Assembly (NCBI RefSeq): GCF_029504735.1
Contig: NZ_JAQFIP010000002.1
Span: 124,001-188,000, forward strand
DNA from: Ereboglobus sp. PH5-10
Lineage (GTDB): Bacteria > Verrucomicrobiota > Verrucomicrobiia > Opitutales > Opitutaceae
Reading direction: 5' to 3'
DNA length: 64,000 nt
The first letter of the stretch is position 1. Each line of letters starts with the position of its first letter. This document shows, piece after piece, positions 27,301 to 36,740 of the stretch. The notes under the pieces were generated by a model. That model saw nothing but the letters and a program-made list of their open reading frames with translations, did no database searches and was not told where the DNA came from. The position numbers and the translations under genes were made by a program.

Positions 27301-27392
27301 GGGTTTGCTTGAAACTAAAAGGGTAAGTTGAAATAAAAGGAAATAATTATAAAAGCCCAAAAATGCGGAATAATTATGCGACGCCTGCCATT

Positions 27393-27405
27393 CCTAAATT
27401 TTAGG
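27393..27405. promoter_or_regulatory. Palindrome between divergent transcription units
   Basis: CCTAAATTTTAGG is a perfect 13-base palindrome, extended by TTCC/GGAA-like flanks (27391-27409). It lies in the 165-base gap between the DoxX operon start (27300, minus) and the ApbE-like gene (27466, plus), where an operator for either unit would be expected. No regulator gene is adjacent. Confidence 0.35.
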
Positions 27406-27465
27406 GGAAGTTTTGGTTGAAGTTGCGGCCACCGGCATATCTTTTTGCACATTGCACAAACAGGC

Positions 27466-28461
27466 ATGGGCACGCACGCATTCAATCATGAGGCAATGAA
27501 CACGTTGTTCGACTTCCGCATACGTCATGCGGACGCGGACTACGCGCGCCAGGCCGCGCAGGCCGCCTTTGCCGAGGTTGACCGGCTTGAAAAACTCCTG
27601 AGCCGCTTCGAGGAGGGCAGCGATGTGTGGCGGATCAATCACGCCGAGGACGGCGAGACGATCATGATCAGCGAGGAGTGCCACGCGTGCCTGCAACAAG
27701 CGGTGCAGATATCGCTGGCGACGGAGGGCGCGTTCAACGTGTCCGTCGGCGACGCGGCGGACATCGCGAAACAGCACAAATCGAAAAAGGCGCCCATGGC
27801 GCAACTGCGCGCCGCGCTCAAGCGGAGCGCGAACGCGCTTGTTTCAATGGCCGAGGATTCGCTGGCGCTGCGCGTGGAGCACAAGGGAATTTCAATCGAC
27901 CTCGGCGCCATCGGGAAGGGCTTTGCGGTCGACCGCGCGCGGGACTTGTTGCGCGAGTGGGGAATCAAGCACGCGCTGCTGAGCGCGGGCAACAGCTCCG
28001 TGCTTGCGACGGGCACCTGCTCGTCCAGAAAACACGCGGTCACCGCGGGCGCGAAGCACGCGTCCCCCTACGAAAACATCATCACGGCCAAGCCGAAACC
28101 CGGCGGCTGGGTGGTCAACATCGCGGGCGACAAACAATCGACCCCCGTGACGCTGCACGAATGCTCGCTGAGCAGCTCGGGCACGTCGGAGCTGGGGCGC
28201 CACATCATTGATCCGCGGCGGGGCGGGCAAAGCTACACACATTTGCGCACGTGGGTGCTCGCGCCGAACGCCGCGGCCGCGGACGCCCTCTCGACGGCGT
28301 GCATGACGATGATGCCGGAGGAAATCGCGCGCGCGCTGCGCGAGCTCGGCAAGGGCCACGCCGCGATCACCGAGGACACAAACGGACGGCTCCACATCTG
28401 CCGCCGCTCGGGTGTGTGGACGCAAATCAAACGAACCCACGCGCTCAGCTGGCCCGCATGA
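27466..28461 (+). CDS. ApbE-like FAD:protein FMN transferase, divergent
   Basis: 331 residues. The ApbE fold is recognisable: NTLFDFRI, ISIDLGAIGKGFAVDRARDLL (residues about 145-165), HIIDPRRGG and a final APNAAAADALSTACMTM. ApbE attaches FMN to target proteins through a threonine, normally in the periplasm. This copy has no signal peptide or lipobox, and two key positions differ: the usual DAGG(N/D) reads SAGNSS and the usual SGDY is SGTS in a shortened loop. Activity is therefore uncertain. In-frame starts exist at 27445 (TTG), 27466 and 27496 (ATG). Its stop overlaps the next start as ATGA. Confidence 0.82.
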   Translation: MGTHAFNHEAMNTLFDFRIRHADADYARQAAQAAFAEVDRLEKLLSRFEEGSDVWRINHAEDGETIMISEECHACLQQAVQISLATEGAFNVSVGDAADIAKQHKSKKAPMAQLRAALKRSANALVSMAEDSLALRVEHKGISIDLGAIGKGFAVDRARDLLREWGIKHALLSAGNSSVLATGTCSSRKHAVTAGAKHASPYENIITAKPKPGGWVVNIAGDKQSTPVTLHECSLSSSGTSELGRHIIDPRRGGQSYTHLRTWVLAPNAAAADALSTACMTMMPEEIARALRELGKGHAAITEDTNGRLHICRRSGVWTQIKRTHALSWPA

Positions 28462-29930
28462 AAAACAACCCGCGCGCTTGGCTTGTTGTGCTGCCGCCGG
28501 TGCTGTTGCTGGCGCTCGCGGCGGTGTTGCGTTTCGCGGACCTGGGCTCGCGGCCGATGCACGCGGACGAGGCGGTGCAGGCGTATATTTTCGCCGATTT
28601 GCTTGAGGAGGGAAAATACCGCTACGACCCGTCGCACTACCACGGGCCGCTGCCGCACTTTATAAACCTGCCGCTGATGCGCGCGCTTGGTATCCGTAAA
28701 TTGGATACACTTCAGGCGTGGCAGTTTCGCCTGCAGCCCGCGCTCGCGGGGCTGTTGCTCGCGGCGCTTGCGGGCGCGTGCGCCGGCGGGGATTCGCGCG
28801 CTCGCTGGCGGGCGATGCTGCTCGCGGGCATCGCGCCGATGCTGTTGTATTTCAGCCGCATGGCGATTCACGAGACGCTGCTGGCCCTGTGCGCTCTTGC
28901 AGTGCCGTTTGCCGTGGCGCGCTGGCTGGAGACGCGGCGCGCGCGCTGGCTGGTTGCGACCGCGCTGGCGTTCGGCTGCATGCACGCGACGAAGGAAACC
29001 TGGTGCATTATCGCGTTCAGCTGGGCGGCGGCCGCCTTTGCGTTGTGGCCGAAAAAAACATGGCATGCCGTGCGGGGCGCGGGGGCGGCCAGGATTGCCC
29101 TGGTCGCGGCGGCGGCGATGGGGATTTCGTTTTTGTTGTATTCCAACTTCGGAAAACATCCCGGCGGGTTTGCCGACGCGTGGCGCACGCTGTTTTCCTA
29201 TCGCACGGGCGGCGGGCATGAAAAGGGCTGGTGGTATTACGCGGTGGAATGCCTCGGGTTTTACCGGCCCGGAGGCTGGCCGGTCGGGGAGGGCGTTGTC
29301 GGCCTGTTCGCGATCGCCGGCGGCGTCATGGCGTGGCGGCGGAGGAAAAACCGCTATGTGGGGCACCATGTGCCGGCGCTGCCGCTGTTCCTGGCGGTGT
29401 CGGGCGCGGCGCAGGTTTTTGTGTATTCAATAATCAAATACAAGACGCCGTGGCTCATGCTGGCGCCGCTGGCGTCGTTTGTGCCGCTGGCTGCGCACGG
29501 CTGGATTTGGGCGCTGGGGCGGCGCCCGCGCTGGTGGCGCGCCGCGGCGTGCGCGCTTGTCGTGGCCGCGGGGCTGCTGGCGCCCGCGCTTGTGTCGAGT
29601 TTCAAGGCGCCGACGAGCGCGGCGTTCCCTTTCGTTTACGTGCCCACGCTGCCGGATGCGGACGCTGAGCTCGACCGCGTCGCAAGGGCGCTGCCCGCGG
29701 ATGCGATGACTGCGGTGATTGGCAACGACTACTGGCCGCTGCCCTGGTATTTTCGCGCGGCCCGGGAGCGGACGGGGTTTTTCTCGGAGGCCGGCGCGCC
29801 ATCGTCGGAGGAGTTGAAGGAATTCGCACTGGTGGTTCACACGGGCTACCAGCTCGATCCCTCCGCCACGGGCGCGGGCTGGCGCGTGTTTGAACTGCGC
29901 CCCGGATATTTTGTGAGCATTTCGCGTTGA
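28458..29930 (+). CDS. TIGR03663-family membrane protein (Agl23/GT39-like)
   Basis: 490 residues, multi-spanning. The N-terminal helix is followed by the first periplasmic loop LGSRPMHADEAVQAYIFADL, carrying the HADE acidic motif, then YRYDPSHYHGPLPHF, both diagnostic of the TIGR03663 family related to dolichyl-phosphate-mannose-dependent transferases (GT39). A second hallmark is CMHATKETW. About ten membrane helices and a C-terminal soluble domain follow. It should move a sugar from a lipid carrier at the periplasmic side; acceptor unknown. Coupled to the ApbE-like gene by ATGA. Confidence 0.87.
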   Translation: MKNNPRAWLVVLPPVLLLALAAVLRFADLGSRPMHADEAVQAYIFADLLEEGKYRYDPSHYHGPLPHFINLPLMRALGIRKLDTLQAWQFRLQPALAGLLLAALAGACAGGDSRARWRAMLLAGIAPMLLYFSRMAIHETLLALCALAVPFAVARWLETRRARWLVATALAFGCMHATKETWCIIAFSWAAAAFALWPKKTWHAVRGAGAARIALVAAAAMGISFLLYSNFGKHPGGFADAWRTLFSYRTGGGHEKGWWYYAVECLGFYRPGGWPVGEGVVGLFAIAGGVMAWRRRKNRYVGHHVPALPLFLAVSGAAQVFVYSIIKYKTPWLMLAPLASFVPLAAHGWIWALGRRPRWWRAAACALVVAAGLLAPALVSSFKAPTSAAFPFVYVPTLPDADAELDRVARALPADAMTAVIGNDYWPLPWYFRAARERTGFFSEAGAPSSEELKEFALVVHTGYQLDPSATGAGWRVFELRPGYFVSISR

Positions 29931-30006
29931 TGTCCGGACGTCCCCGCGGTTGAGAAAAAAGATTGTTGCCCGGGGGACTTTCGCCTCAGTCTTTCCGTTT
30001 TTACTT

Positions 30007-31320
30007 ATGGAACAGATCAACATCGGCATGATTGGCGGCGGCACTGTGGGGAGCGGAGTTTTCCGCGCCCTTGAAAAAAACAGCGCCCTCATGACGGCGC
30101 GCCTCGGCGTCAAACTCAAGGTCGCGAAAGTCGCGGTCAGGGCGTTCGACGAACCGCGCCCGTATAAAATTCCCGTCGCAACCATGACGACCGATTGGAC
30201 GACTGTCGTGAACGACCCCAAGATTCAGGTGGTCATCGAGCTGATGGGCGGCACCGGCCTGGCAAAAACCGTCGTGCTCGCCGCGCTCAAGCTCGGCAAG
30301 CCGGTCATCACCGCCAACAAGGCGCTCATTTCCAAGTGCGGCCCGGAGCTCTTCGCCGCCGCCGCCAAAAACAACACCAACCTTTATTACGAGGCCAGCG
30401 TCGCGGGCGGCATTCCGATCATCAAGACGATCCGCGAGGCGCTCGTCGGGAACCGGTTCACGCAGATCTACGGCATCGTGAACGGCACCTGCAACTACAT
30501 CCTCACGCGCATGAAAAACGAGCGCGCCGAGTTTGCCGAAATCCTCGGCGACGCGCAAAAACTCGGTTATGCCGAGGCCGAGCCCTCGCTCGATGTTGAC
30601 GGTTACGACGCGATGCACAAGACGCACATCCTAGCCTCGCTCGCGCACGGGTTTTGGGTTGATGAGAAAAAGATTCTCGTCGAGGGCATCCGCTCGATCT
30701 CGCAGACCGACATCCAGTTTGCCGAAAAACTCGGCTACACGATCAAGCAGCTCGGCATCGTGAAGGCGGCCGGCGCCGGCAAGTCTGAGAAGGTGCAAAT
30801 CTCGGTTTATCCCGCGCTCATTCCCCAGCAGCACGTGCTCGCCAATGTGAACGACGTGTTCAACGCCGTGTTTGTGCGCGGCGACATCGTGGGCGACACG
30901 CTTTATTACGGACGCGGCGCGGGCAAGGACGCCACGGCCAGCGCCGTGCTCGGCGACATCGCCGACGCCGCCACGGACCTCGTCAACGGGACGCCGCGCC
31001 GCGTGCCCGCGTTTGTCGATTACGGCAGGCGCGCCAGCGTGATGCCGGCGAGCGAAAGCGTTTCGCAATTCTACATCCGCCTCGGCGTGCAGGACAAACC
31101 CGGCGTGCTTGCGCGCGTGGCCGCGATTTTCCGCGACAACAAGATCAGCATCGCGTCGGTCGTGCAGCCCGAGAGCGCGGTCGCGCGGCCAAGCGTGCCG
31201 CTCATCATCATGACGCACGCTTGCAAGGAGGCCTCGCTGCAAAAGGCGCTCAAGCAGATCGCGCGCCTTTCGGATGTGAAGGCGAAGCCCGTGTTGTTGC
31301 GCGTGGAGCATTTCGAATAA
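30007..31320 (+). CDS. hom: Homoserine dehydrogenase
   Basis: Reduces aspartate-4-semialdehyde to homoserine in threonine/methionine synthesis. The 437-residue protein has the NAD(P)-binding loop GMIGGGTVGSGV at about 7-18, the ITANKALIS segment, the substrate motif IVNGTCNYILTRM, YAEAEPSLDVDGYDA, and a C-terminal ACT domain (RLGVQDKPGVLARVAAIFRD, from about residue 355) that usually gives feedback control by threonine. ATG 30007 gives the standard N-terminus MEQINIG; the longer in-frame start at 29950 adds 19 unusual residues. It stands alone. Confidence 0.97.
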   Translation: MEQINIGMIGGGTVGSGVFRALEKNSALMTARLGVKLKVAKVAVRAFDEPRPYKIPVATMTTDWTTVVNDPKIQVVIELMGGTGLAKTVVLAALKLGKPVITANKALISKCGPELFAAAAKNNTNLYYEASVAGGIPIIKTIREALVGNRFTQIYGIVNGTCNYILTRMKNERAEFAEILGDAQKLGYAEAEPSLDVDGYDAMHKTHILASLAHGFWVDEKKILVEGIRSISQTDIQFAEKLGYTIKQLGIVKAAGAGKSEKVQISVYPALIPQQHVLANVNDVFNAVFVRGDIVGDTLYYGRGAGKDATASAVLGDIADAATDLVNGTPRRVPAFVDYGRRASVMPASESVSQFYIRLGVQDKPGVLARVAAIFRDNKISIASVVQPESAVARPSVPLIIMTHACKEASLQKALKQIARLSDVKAKPVLLRVEHFE

Positions 31321-31352
31321 GAAACGCACCCGCCCCAGTTGTGAAAAATGGC

Positions 31353-32483
31353 TCAGCCGGGATTGGCGCCCCGCTTTTTTGCGAGGCGCTCCTTTACGAT
31401 GGCGATGTTTTCCCGGAGGTCTTTGCCGCCGGTGATCTCGGTGTAGATTTTGTAGATGGCGCCCATGTTGAACGCGGGGCTGTTTTGCGCGCGCATGCGC
31501 TCAAACAGCGGGGGAATCCAGTCCTCCCCGTTTTCCTCGATCGCGTCGAGGATGACGAGCATCGCCAGGTAGGAGTAGGAGTCGGCCACGGCTTTTGGCG
31601 TCGCCGCGGTGCGCGTGCCGATCCATGTGTCGAGGTTGATGCCCGCGGCGTGGGTTTCGAAATCGGACGGTCGCGCGGTGTGCGCCTGGAGAAGCTGCTC
31701 GTAACTGAGATTGGGATTGTGCGAGCGCAGGACCGAGATCGGGATGATGTTGACCATGCCATCGACGATCCAGAGCGGGAAGCTGGCCTTGTCGATGGTG
31801 GCGATGATTGAAGGGCGCGCGATTTCGTAGAGTTTGCCGCAATAGGCGTTGTAGACGGCCTCGTCGAGACGCCAGCGCATGTCGCGAATGGTGGCGTTGA
31901 AGAGGCGCATTTTTTCATCGGTCATGCCGGGGGCCTTTTTCATGAGGACGATGGGAACGACGCGCGCGCGGGCGCGTCCGGCGCGCGGCGCTGTGATGTG
32001 GTTGGCGATGCTGAGCGCCTCGTTTTCCGGATTGTAGCCGAGGCCGTCGGGCAGGGAGCCGGATGCCTGCGCGGCCTTGATGTCGGAAAAATGGTAGATG
32101 CGAACCACGCCGATTTCCTCGACAACGGCGGGGCGGCAGATGTCGCGGAATTGGTCGAATGAGGCGCTCATGGCCTCGGTGGGTTTTTCGAGCGCGAGTT
32201 TTTTTGCGATCAGCGCGAGGTCGTTCTTTTTCCACCGGGCGAGCTGGGCCTCGAAACTGGCGTCGTCAAGAATGCGCAGGGGAAATTGGTAGCTCAGCAG
32301 GATTTCGTCCGCGAAGGCTTGTTCGTCGGCGGGGTAGGTGATGGTGGCGTCGTTGGTGATTTTTGTTTTGTAGGCTTCGAGCGGGTTTGTCGGCGGGGCG
32401 GGTTCGCCGGCGCATCTCACATCGGGCGGCATCAATGCCAGCAGGAGCGGTAGAAGTAGAAGAGGGCGTTTGAACATGGTCAT
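31353..32483 (-). CDS. Exported protein of unknown function
   Basis: 376 residues; no family recognised. It opens with a signal peptide, MTMFKRPLLLLPLLLALMPP, ending near RCAG. The rest is a mixed alpha/beta protein with no repeats or membrane helices, rich in charged residues, with segments such as YPADEQAFADEILLSYQF, DGLGYNPENEALSIANHI and SFPLWIVDGMVNIIPISVL. Several starts are possible (32510, 32483, 32477); the two nearest the signal peptide are preferred. It converges with hom and is divergent from the polymerase gene. Confidence 0.7.
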   Translation of the reverse strand: MTMFKRPLLLLPLLLALMPPDVRCAGEPAPPTNPLEAYKTKITNDATITYPADEQAFADEILLSYQFPLRILDDASFEAQLARWKKNDLALIAKKLALEKPTEAMSASFDQFRDICRPAVVEEIGVVRIYHFSDIKAAQASGSLPDGLGYNPENEALSIANHITAPRAGRARARVVPIVLMKKAPGMTDEKMRLFNATIRDMRWRLDEAVYNAYCGKLYEIARPSIIATIDKASFPLWIVDGMVNIIPISVLRSHNPNLSYEQLLQAHTARPSDFETHAAGINLDTWIGTRTAATPKAVADSYSYLAMLVILDAIEENGEDWIPPLFERMRAQNSPAFNMGAIYKIYTEITGGKDLRENIAIVKERLAKKRGANPG

Positions 32484-32680
32484 GCGATGATGTGCGCGAA
32501 AAGGATGCAATCAAACGGATGTGGCGGATGTGTGCAAGCGGGCAGGGCGGGTTTTTACGGCGGGGATCGTCCGCGCGGTCAGAGGCCCGTTCACATGCGC
32601 GTTTTTTGTCCGCCCGGTTTGTTTTTCTGGCGTCACTTTGAATTGCGCATCCGCTTGATTCGCGTTTCTCATTTTCGGTC

Positions 32681-33967
32681 GTGCCTCTTCGCGCCATGGT
32701 CGTTGATTTTAATTCCTTCTTCGCTTCCGTCGAACAACAGGAGCGGCCGGAGTTGCGCGGGCGGCCTGTGGGGATCGTGCCGGTGATGGCCGAGACGACC
32801 GGGTGCATCGCCGTGAGCATCGAGGCGAAACAAGCGGGACTGAAGCGCAACACGCGCGTGGCCGAGGCGCGGCGCATGTGCCCGGGGCTTCGCATCGTCG
32901 AGTCGCGACCGGAGGTGTATATCGATTATCACCGGAGGCTCGTGGACATTATCGAATCGTGCATCCACGTGGGCAAGGTGCAGTCGATCGACGAGGTGAC
33001 GTGCGAACTGCGCGGCACGTGGTCGGAGCCGGCGAAGGCGGTTGCGGTGGCGAAAAAAATAAAGGCGGAGATTGCGAGAAGGGCGGGGGAGTGCCTTCGC
33101 AGCAGCATCGGTGTCGCGCCAAACTGGCTGCTGGCAAAGGTGGCGTCGGACATGCAAAAGCCGGACGGCCTCGTGGTGCTGAACGACGACGAAGGCGACA
33201 TCCCTGCAAAATTGCTGCACCTGCGACCTTCGGATATTTCGGGGATCGGTCGCGGCATGGACGAGCGGTTGCGCATCCGTGGCGTGGATACAATGGAAAA
33301 GCTTTACGCGCTGTCGCGCGACGAGATGCGCGCGATCTGGCGCGGCGTTGTCGGCGACCGGTTGTGGCGGCTGCTGCATTGCGAGGACCTGCCGTTTTTC
33401 GAGCAGGAGGGCGACAAGTCGGTCGGGCACGGGCATGTGCTGCCGCCGGAGTTGCGCAACAACACCGCGGCGCTCGCCGTGCTGCACCGCCTGCTGCAAA
33501 AGGCGGCGATGCGGCTGCGCGACTCGGGTTTGTTCGCGGGCGGCCTGCAGGTTTACGCGGCGCACGGCGACGACACGACATGGAGCGACGCGCTGCACTT
33601 CAACGAGACGCAGGACACGATCGCGCTGACGCGCGCGCTTTCGCAATTGTGGGCGCGCCGCATGGCGAAGCCGGGTGTCGCGAAAAAAGCGCCGGTGCGC
33701 ATCGGCGTGATGCTGTTTCGGTTGTTGAAGGCGGAGGCGCACACGCCCGATTTGTTTGAGGCGGCGAACGAGCGGGCGCGCGGGCGTTTGCTCGGCGCGA
33801 TGGACGAGATCAATCGCGTGCTCGGCAAGAACACGGTTTATTTCGGAGGCGCGCACGGCGCGACTGCCGACGCGCCGATGCGGATTGCCTTCACGCGAAT
33901 CCCGAAGCCCGAGCTGGAGGAGATCGACAAGTCGCTGAAAGGGCGCTTTCGGAGGGGGAAACGGTGA
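32681..33967 (+). CDS. Y-family DNA polymerase (DinB/UmuC type)
   Basis: 428-residue translesion polymerase. Catalytic acids are visible: D9 in MVVDFNSFFASVE and D104-E105 in QSIDEV. The fingers have the usual IAVSIEAKQAGLKRNTRVAEAR. A helix-hairpin-helix reads DISGIGRGMDERLRIRGV, and the little-finger domain follows from about residue 250. No C-terminal clamp-binding peptide of the usual QL(S/D)LF form is obvious; the protein ends FRRGKR. The GTG at 32681 gives MPLRAM, with ATG 32696 as the alternative. The gene is isolated, with no LexA-like box that I can recognise and no imuA/dnaE2 neighbour. Confidence 0.92.
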   Translation: MPLRAMVVDFNSFFASVEQQERPELRGRPVGIVPVMAETTGCIAVSIEAKQAGLKRNTRVAEARRMCPGLRIVESRPEVYIDYHRRLVDIIESCIHVGKVQSIDEVTCELRGTWSEPAKAVAVAKKIKAEIARRAGECLRSSIGVAPNWLLAKVASDMQKPDGLVVLNDDEGDIPAKLLHLRPSDISGIGRGMDERLRIRGVDTMEKLYALSRDEMRAIWRGVVGDRLWRLLHCEDLPFFEQEGDKSVGHGHVLPPELRNNTAALAVLHRLLQKAAMRLRDSGLFAGGLQVYAAHGDDTTWSDALHFNETQDTIALTRALSQLWARRMAKPGVAKKAPVRIGVMLFRLLKAEAHTPDLFEAANERARGRLLGAMDEINRVLGKNTVYFGGAHGATADAPMRIAFTRIPKPELEEIDKSLKGRFRRGKR

Positions 33968-34044
33968 TGGTTTTGGGACAGGATTAACGGGGTTGGCAGG
34001 ATGATGAGTGCGGCGCTTAAGTTTGACGTTTTCGAAAAGACGCA

Positions 34045-34076
34045 AAAAAGCCGCGATGTTTCCATCGCGGCTTTTT
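34045..34076. terminator. Bidirectional Rho-independent terminator
   Basis: A 14-base perfect stem: AAAAAGCCGCGATG (34045-34058) and CATCGCGGCTTTTT (34063-34076) with loop TTTC. T tracts are present on both strands, so it can stop the polymerase gene (plus) and the superoxide dismutase gene (minus), which converge here. Confidence 0.92.
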
Positions 34077-34135
34077 GTTGATCGTATGGCGTTAACCCTG
34101 GCGTTGTTTTTTGCTCCGCTGGTAGCGGCGCGAAA

Positions 34136-34774
<639 letters not shown>

Positions 34775-34863
34775 GTGATTGTCCTTAGTTTGATTTTAGC
34801 AGGGTGGAGCAATCAATAGTTTTATCGGAGCGATGCAATGAAATGCGTGAGGTATTAGGATAA

Positions 34864-36024
34864 ATGATTGTGAAATGCTTGCGAAAAAGAGGCTGTTTAC
34901 AGGCATTTGCGTTTGCGCGCTTAGGGGTTGCCTTGGGCGGATTTTTCCACGAGCCTCTGGTCGTGATTGCCTCAGTTACCATTCGCAATTTCAGGGCGCT
35001 CAAACACGCGGAGCTTTCGCTGATGCCGTTTAATCTGCTGATCGGCCCGAACGGGTCGGGAAAAACGAGCCTTATCGATGCTGTGCAACGATTAAGCTCA
35101 CTCGCCAAACTGCCGCTTTGCGGCGTGAAATCGGAGGAGGCGCGCGAGGGCATCGCGGACGGGCCGGAGCTTTATTGGTATTTCACGCCGCCGTTTGACG
35201 GGCTGGAGGCGGTGATGAAATGCACCTCGGAGACGGAATGTGATTTTCTGGACGTGGTGTCGCTGCCGTCCGGTTCGGGGCAGAACGATTGGCCCAAGTT
35301 GAGGTCGGAGTTGATGCGAGTCCGCTGTTATGTGCTTGATCATCGGGCATTAGCGGAGAAAAGCATGTCGCGCGAAGGCGCGGATTTGAAGAGCGACGGG
35401 GAGAACCTGGCGACGGTGCTCGCTTCACTGCAAATGCGTGAGCCAAAGGCATTTGAGGAAATGCGCGCGGAACTATGCCGAATTTTGCCCGAGTATGATG
35501 ATCTGCAGTGGACGTTTACCAAGGATGGCGGCACGGAGCTGTTGTTGCGCCTGACGGGAACCGGCGAACTGATCGGCGCGGGACATCTTTCCCAAGGCAC
35601 TTTATATTTGCTGGCGTTTTTGGCGCTGGCGTATGACCCGAATCCGCCGTCGATCGTGTGCATCGAGGAAATTGACCGAGGGTTTCATCCGCGATTGTTG
35701 CGCGAGGTGCGCGATGTTTTGTATCGGCTGTCCTATCCGGAGGCGTATGGGCTGGATCGCCCGCCGGTGCAGGTGATTGCCACGACACATTCGCCGTATT
35801 TGCTGGATTTGTTTGGCGAGCATCCCGAGGAGGTGGTGCTGACTGAGAAACGCGGACTGACGGCGCGGTTCATGCGTTTGTCGGATCGCAAGGATTTGCG
35901 GGATTTGATGGCCGAGGGGGGACTTGGTGACATGTGGTTTTCGGGAATCCTCGGCGGTGTGCCGCAGGAGGGGATGCCTTCCGAAGACGTCAACGAGAGC
36001 AACCCTGACGACACCCGCGGATGA
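34864..36024 (+). CDS. AAA_21/OLD-like ABC-type ATPase
   Basis: 386 residues. Walker A GPNGSGKTS at 61-69, preceded by the typical VTIRNFRALKHAELSL strand-turn. The C-terminal half has FLALAYDPNPPSIVCIEEIDRGFHP, a Walker B and D-loop, and ATTHSPYLLDLF with the switch histidine, as in AAA_21/AAA_15 and OLD-family ATPases. The family is common in phage-defence systems but also in repair. The next gene starts inside its stop codon. Residues before about 34 resemble no ATPase start, so the GTG at 34963 may be the true start (353 residues). Confidence 0.87.
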   Translation: MIVKCLRKRGCLQAFAFARLGVALGGFFHEPLVVIASVTIRNFRALKHAELSLMPFNLLIGPNGSGKTSLIDAVQRLSSLAKLPLCGVKSEEAREGIADGPELYWYFTPPFDGLEAVMKCTSETECDFLDVVSLPSGSGQNDWPKLRSELMRVRCYVLDHRALAEKSMSREGADLKSDGENLATVLASLQMREPKAFEEMRAELCRILPEYDDLQWTFTKDGGTELLLRLTGTGELIGAGHLSQGTLYLLAFLALAYDPNPPSIVCIEEIDRGFHPRLLREVRDVLYRLSYPEAYGLDRPPVQVIATTHSPYLLDLFGEHPEEVVLTEKRGLTARFMRLSDRKDLRDLMAEGGLGDMWFSGILGGVPQEGMPSEDVNESNPDDTRG

Positions 36025-36677
36025 AGCTTGGAATCATTAGTGAGTCACCCGCTGACGAAATGGTCATACGCGTGCTGGTCGAGTCGGTGCTCGGCGAGAA
36101 CGTAAAGCTGGTCTCGCCCTCGTTGCGCGCGCGCGGCTGGCCGTCGGTTGCGCAAGTGCTGCCGGCGGTGATCAGGCATTTGCATTTCAACACGGACGCG
36201 ACGGGCCTCGTCGTGGTCGTGGACGCGGACGACTCGGTGGTGCACACGGCGGAGCACGACCGCGAGGGTTATTATCATCCGCGTTGCCGGATGTGCCAGT
36301 TGCGCGGAGTGTTCAGGCAGACGACAAAAAAACTGCCGCCCGCGCGCGGTCGCAAGCACCTGCTGCGTTGCGTGGGCGTGGCGGTGCCGGCGGTGGAGGG
36401 TTGGTATTTGTGCGGACGCGACGAGACCGTGTCGGAACGCGCATGGACCGACGGGCAGGCCTCGGGCTCGATGCCTTACACGCGCAAGGAATTGAAATGG
36501 CGCGTGTATGGCACGGATCGTCCGAGCCTGGCGCACGAGATTGATTGCGCGATGAGGGAAGTGCAGCGCCACCGGCGCGACACGCGGCGCTTGGAGCACG
36601 ATTTCCCCGGCTTTGAATCGTTGGCGAAAGACTTGCGCAGTTGGAAAAGTCAGTTAGCAACAACGGCTTCCCAATAA
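36021..36677 (+). CDS. TOPRIM-like (DUF4276-like) partner of the AAA ATPase
   Basis: 218 residues; family assigned only by motif. The N-terminus MKLGIISESPADEMVIRVLVE places acidic residues E8 and E13 on a strand-loop-helix, and a second strand ends VVVVDADDS with D68 and D70, giving the acidic pattern of TOPRIM/DUF4276-type proteins. A HPRCRMC segment (residues 86-92) could bind metal. No signal or membrane helices. ATGA overlap with the ATPase gene means the two are made together, as in two-gene ATPase-TOPRIM nuclease systems. Nuclease activity is inference. Confidence 0.7.
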   Translation: MKLGIISESPADEMVIRVLVESVLGENVKLVSPSLRARGWPSVAQVLPAVIRHLHFNTDATGLVVVVDADDSVVHTAEHDREGYYHPRCRMCQLRGVFRQTTKKLPPARGRKHLLRCVGVAVPAVEGWYLCGRDETVSERAWTDGQASGSMPYTRKELKWRVYGTDRPSLAHEIDCAMREVQRHRRDTRRLEHDFPGFESLAKDLRSWKSQLATTASQ

Positions 36678-36740
36678 ACCGTTCCGCGCCCGGCGCCCTC
36701 ACTTTCGACTCCTGTATTCTTACTTCCGACACCTTTTTTC

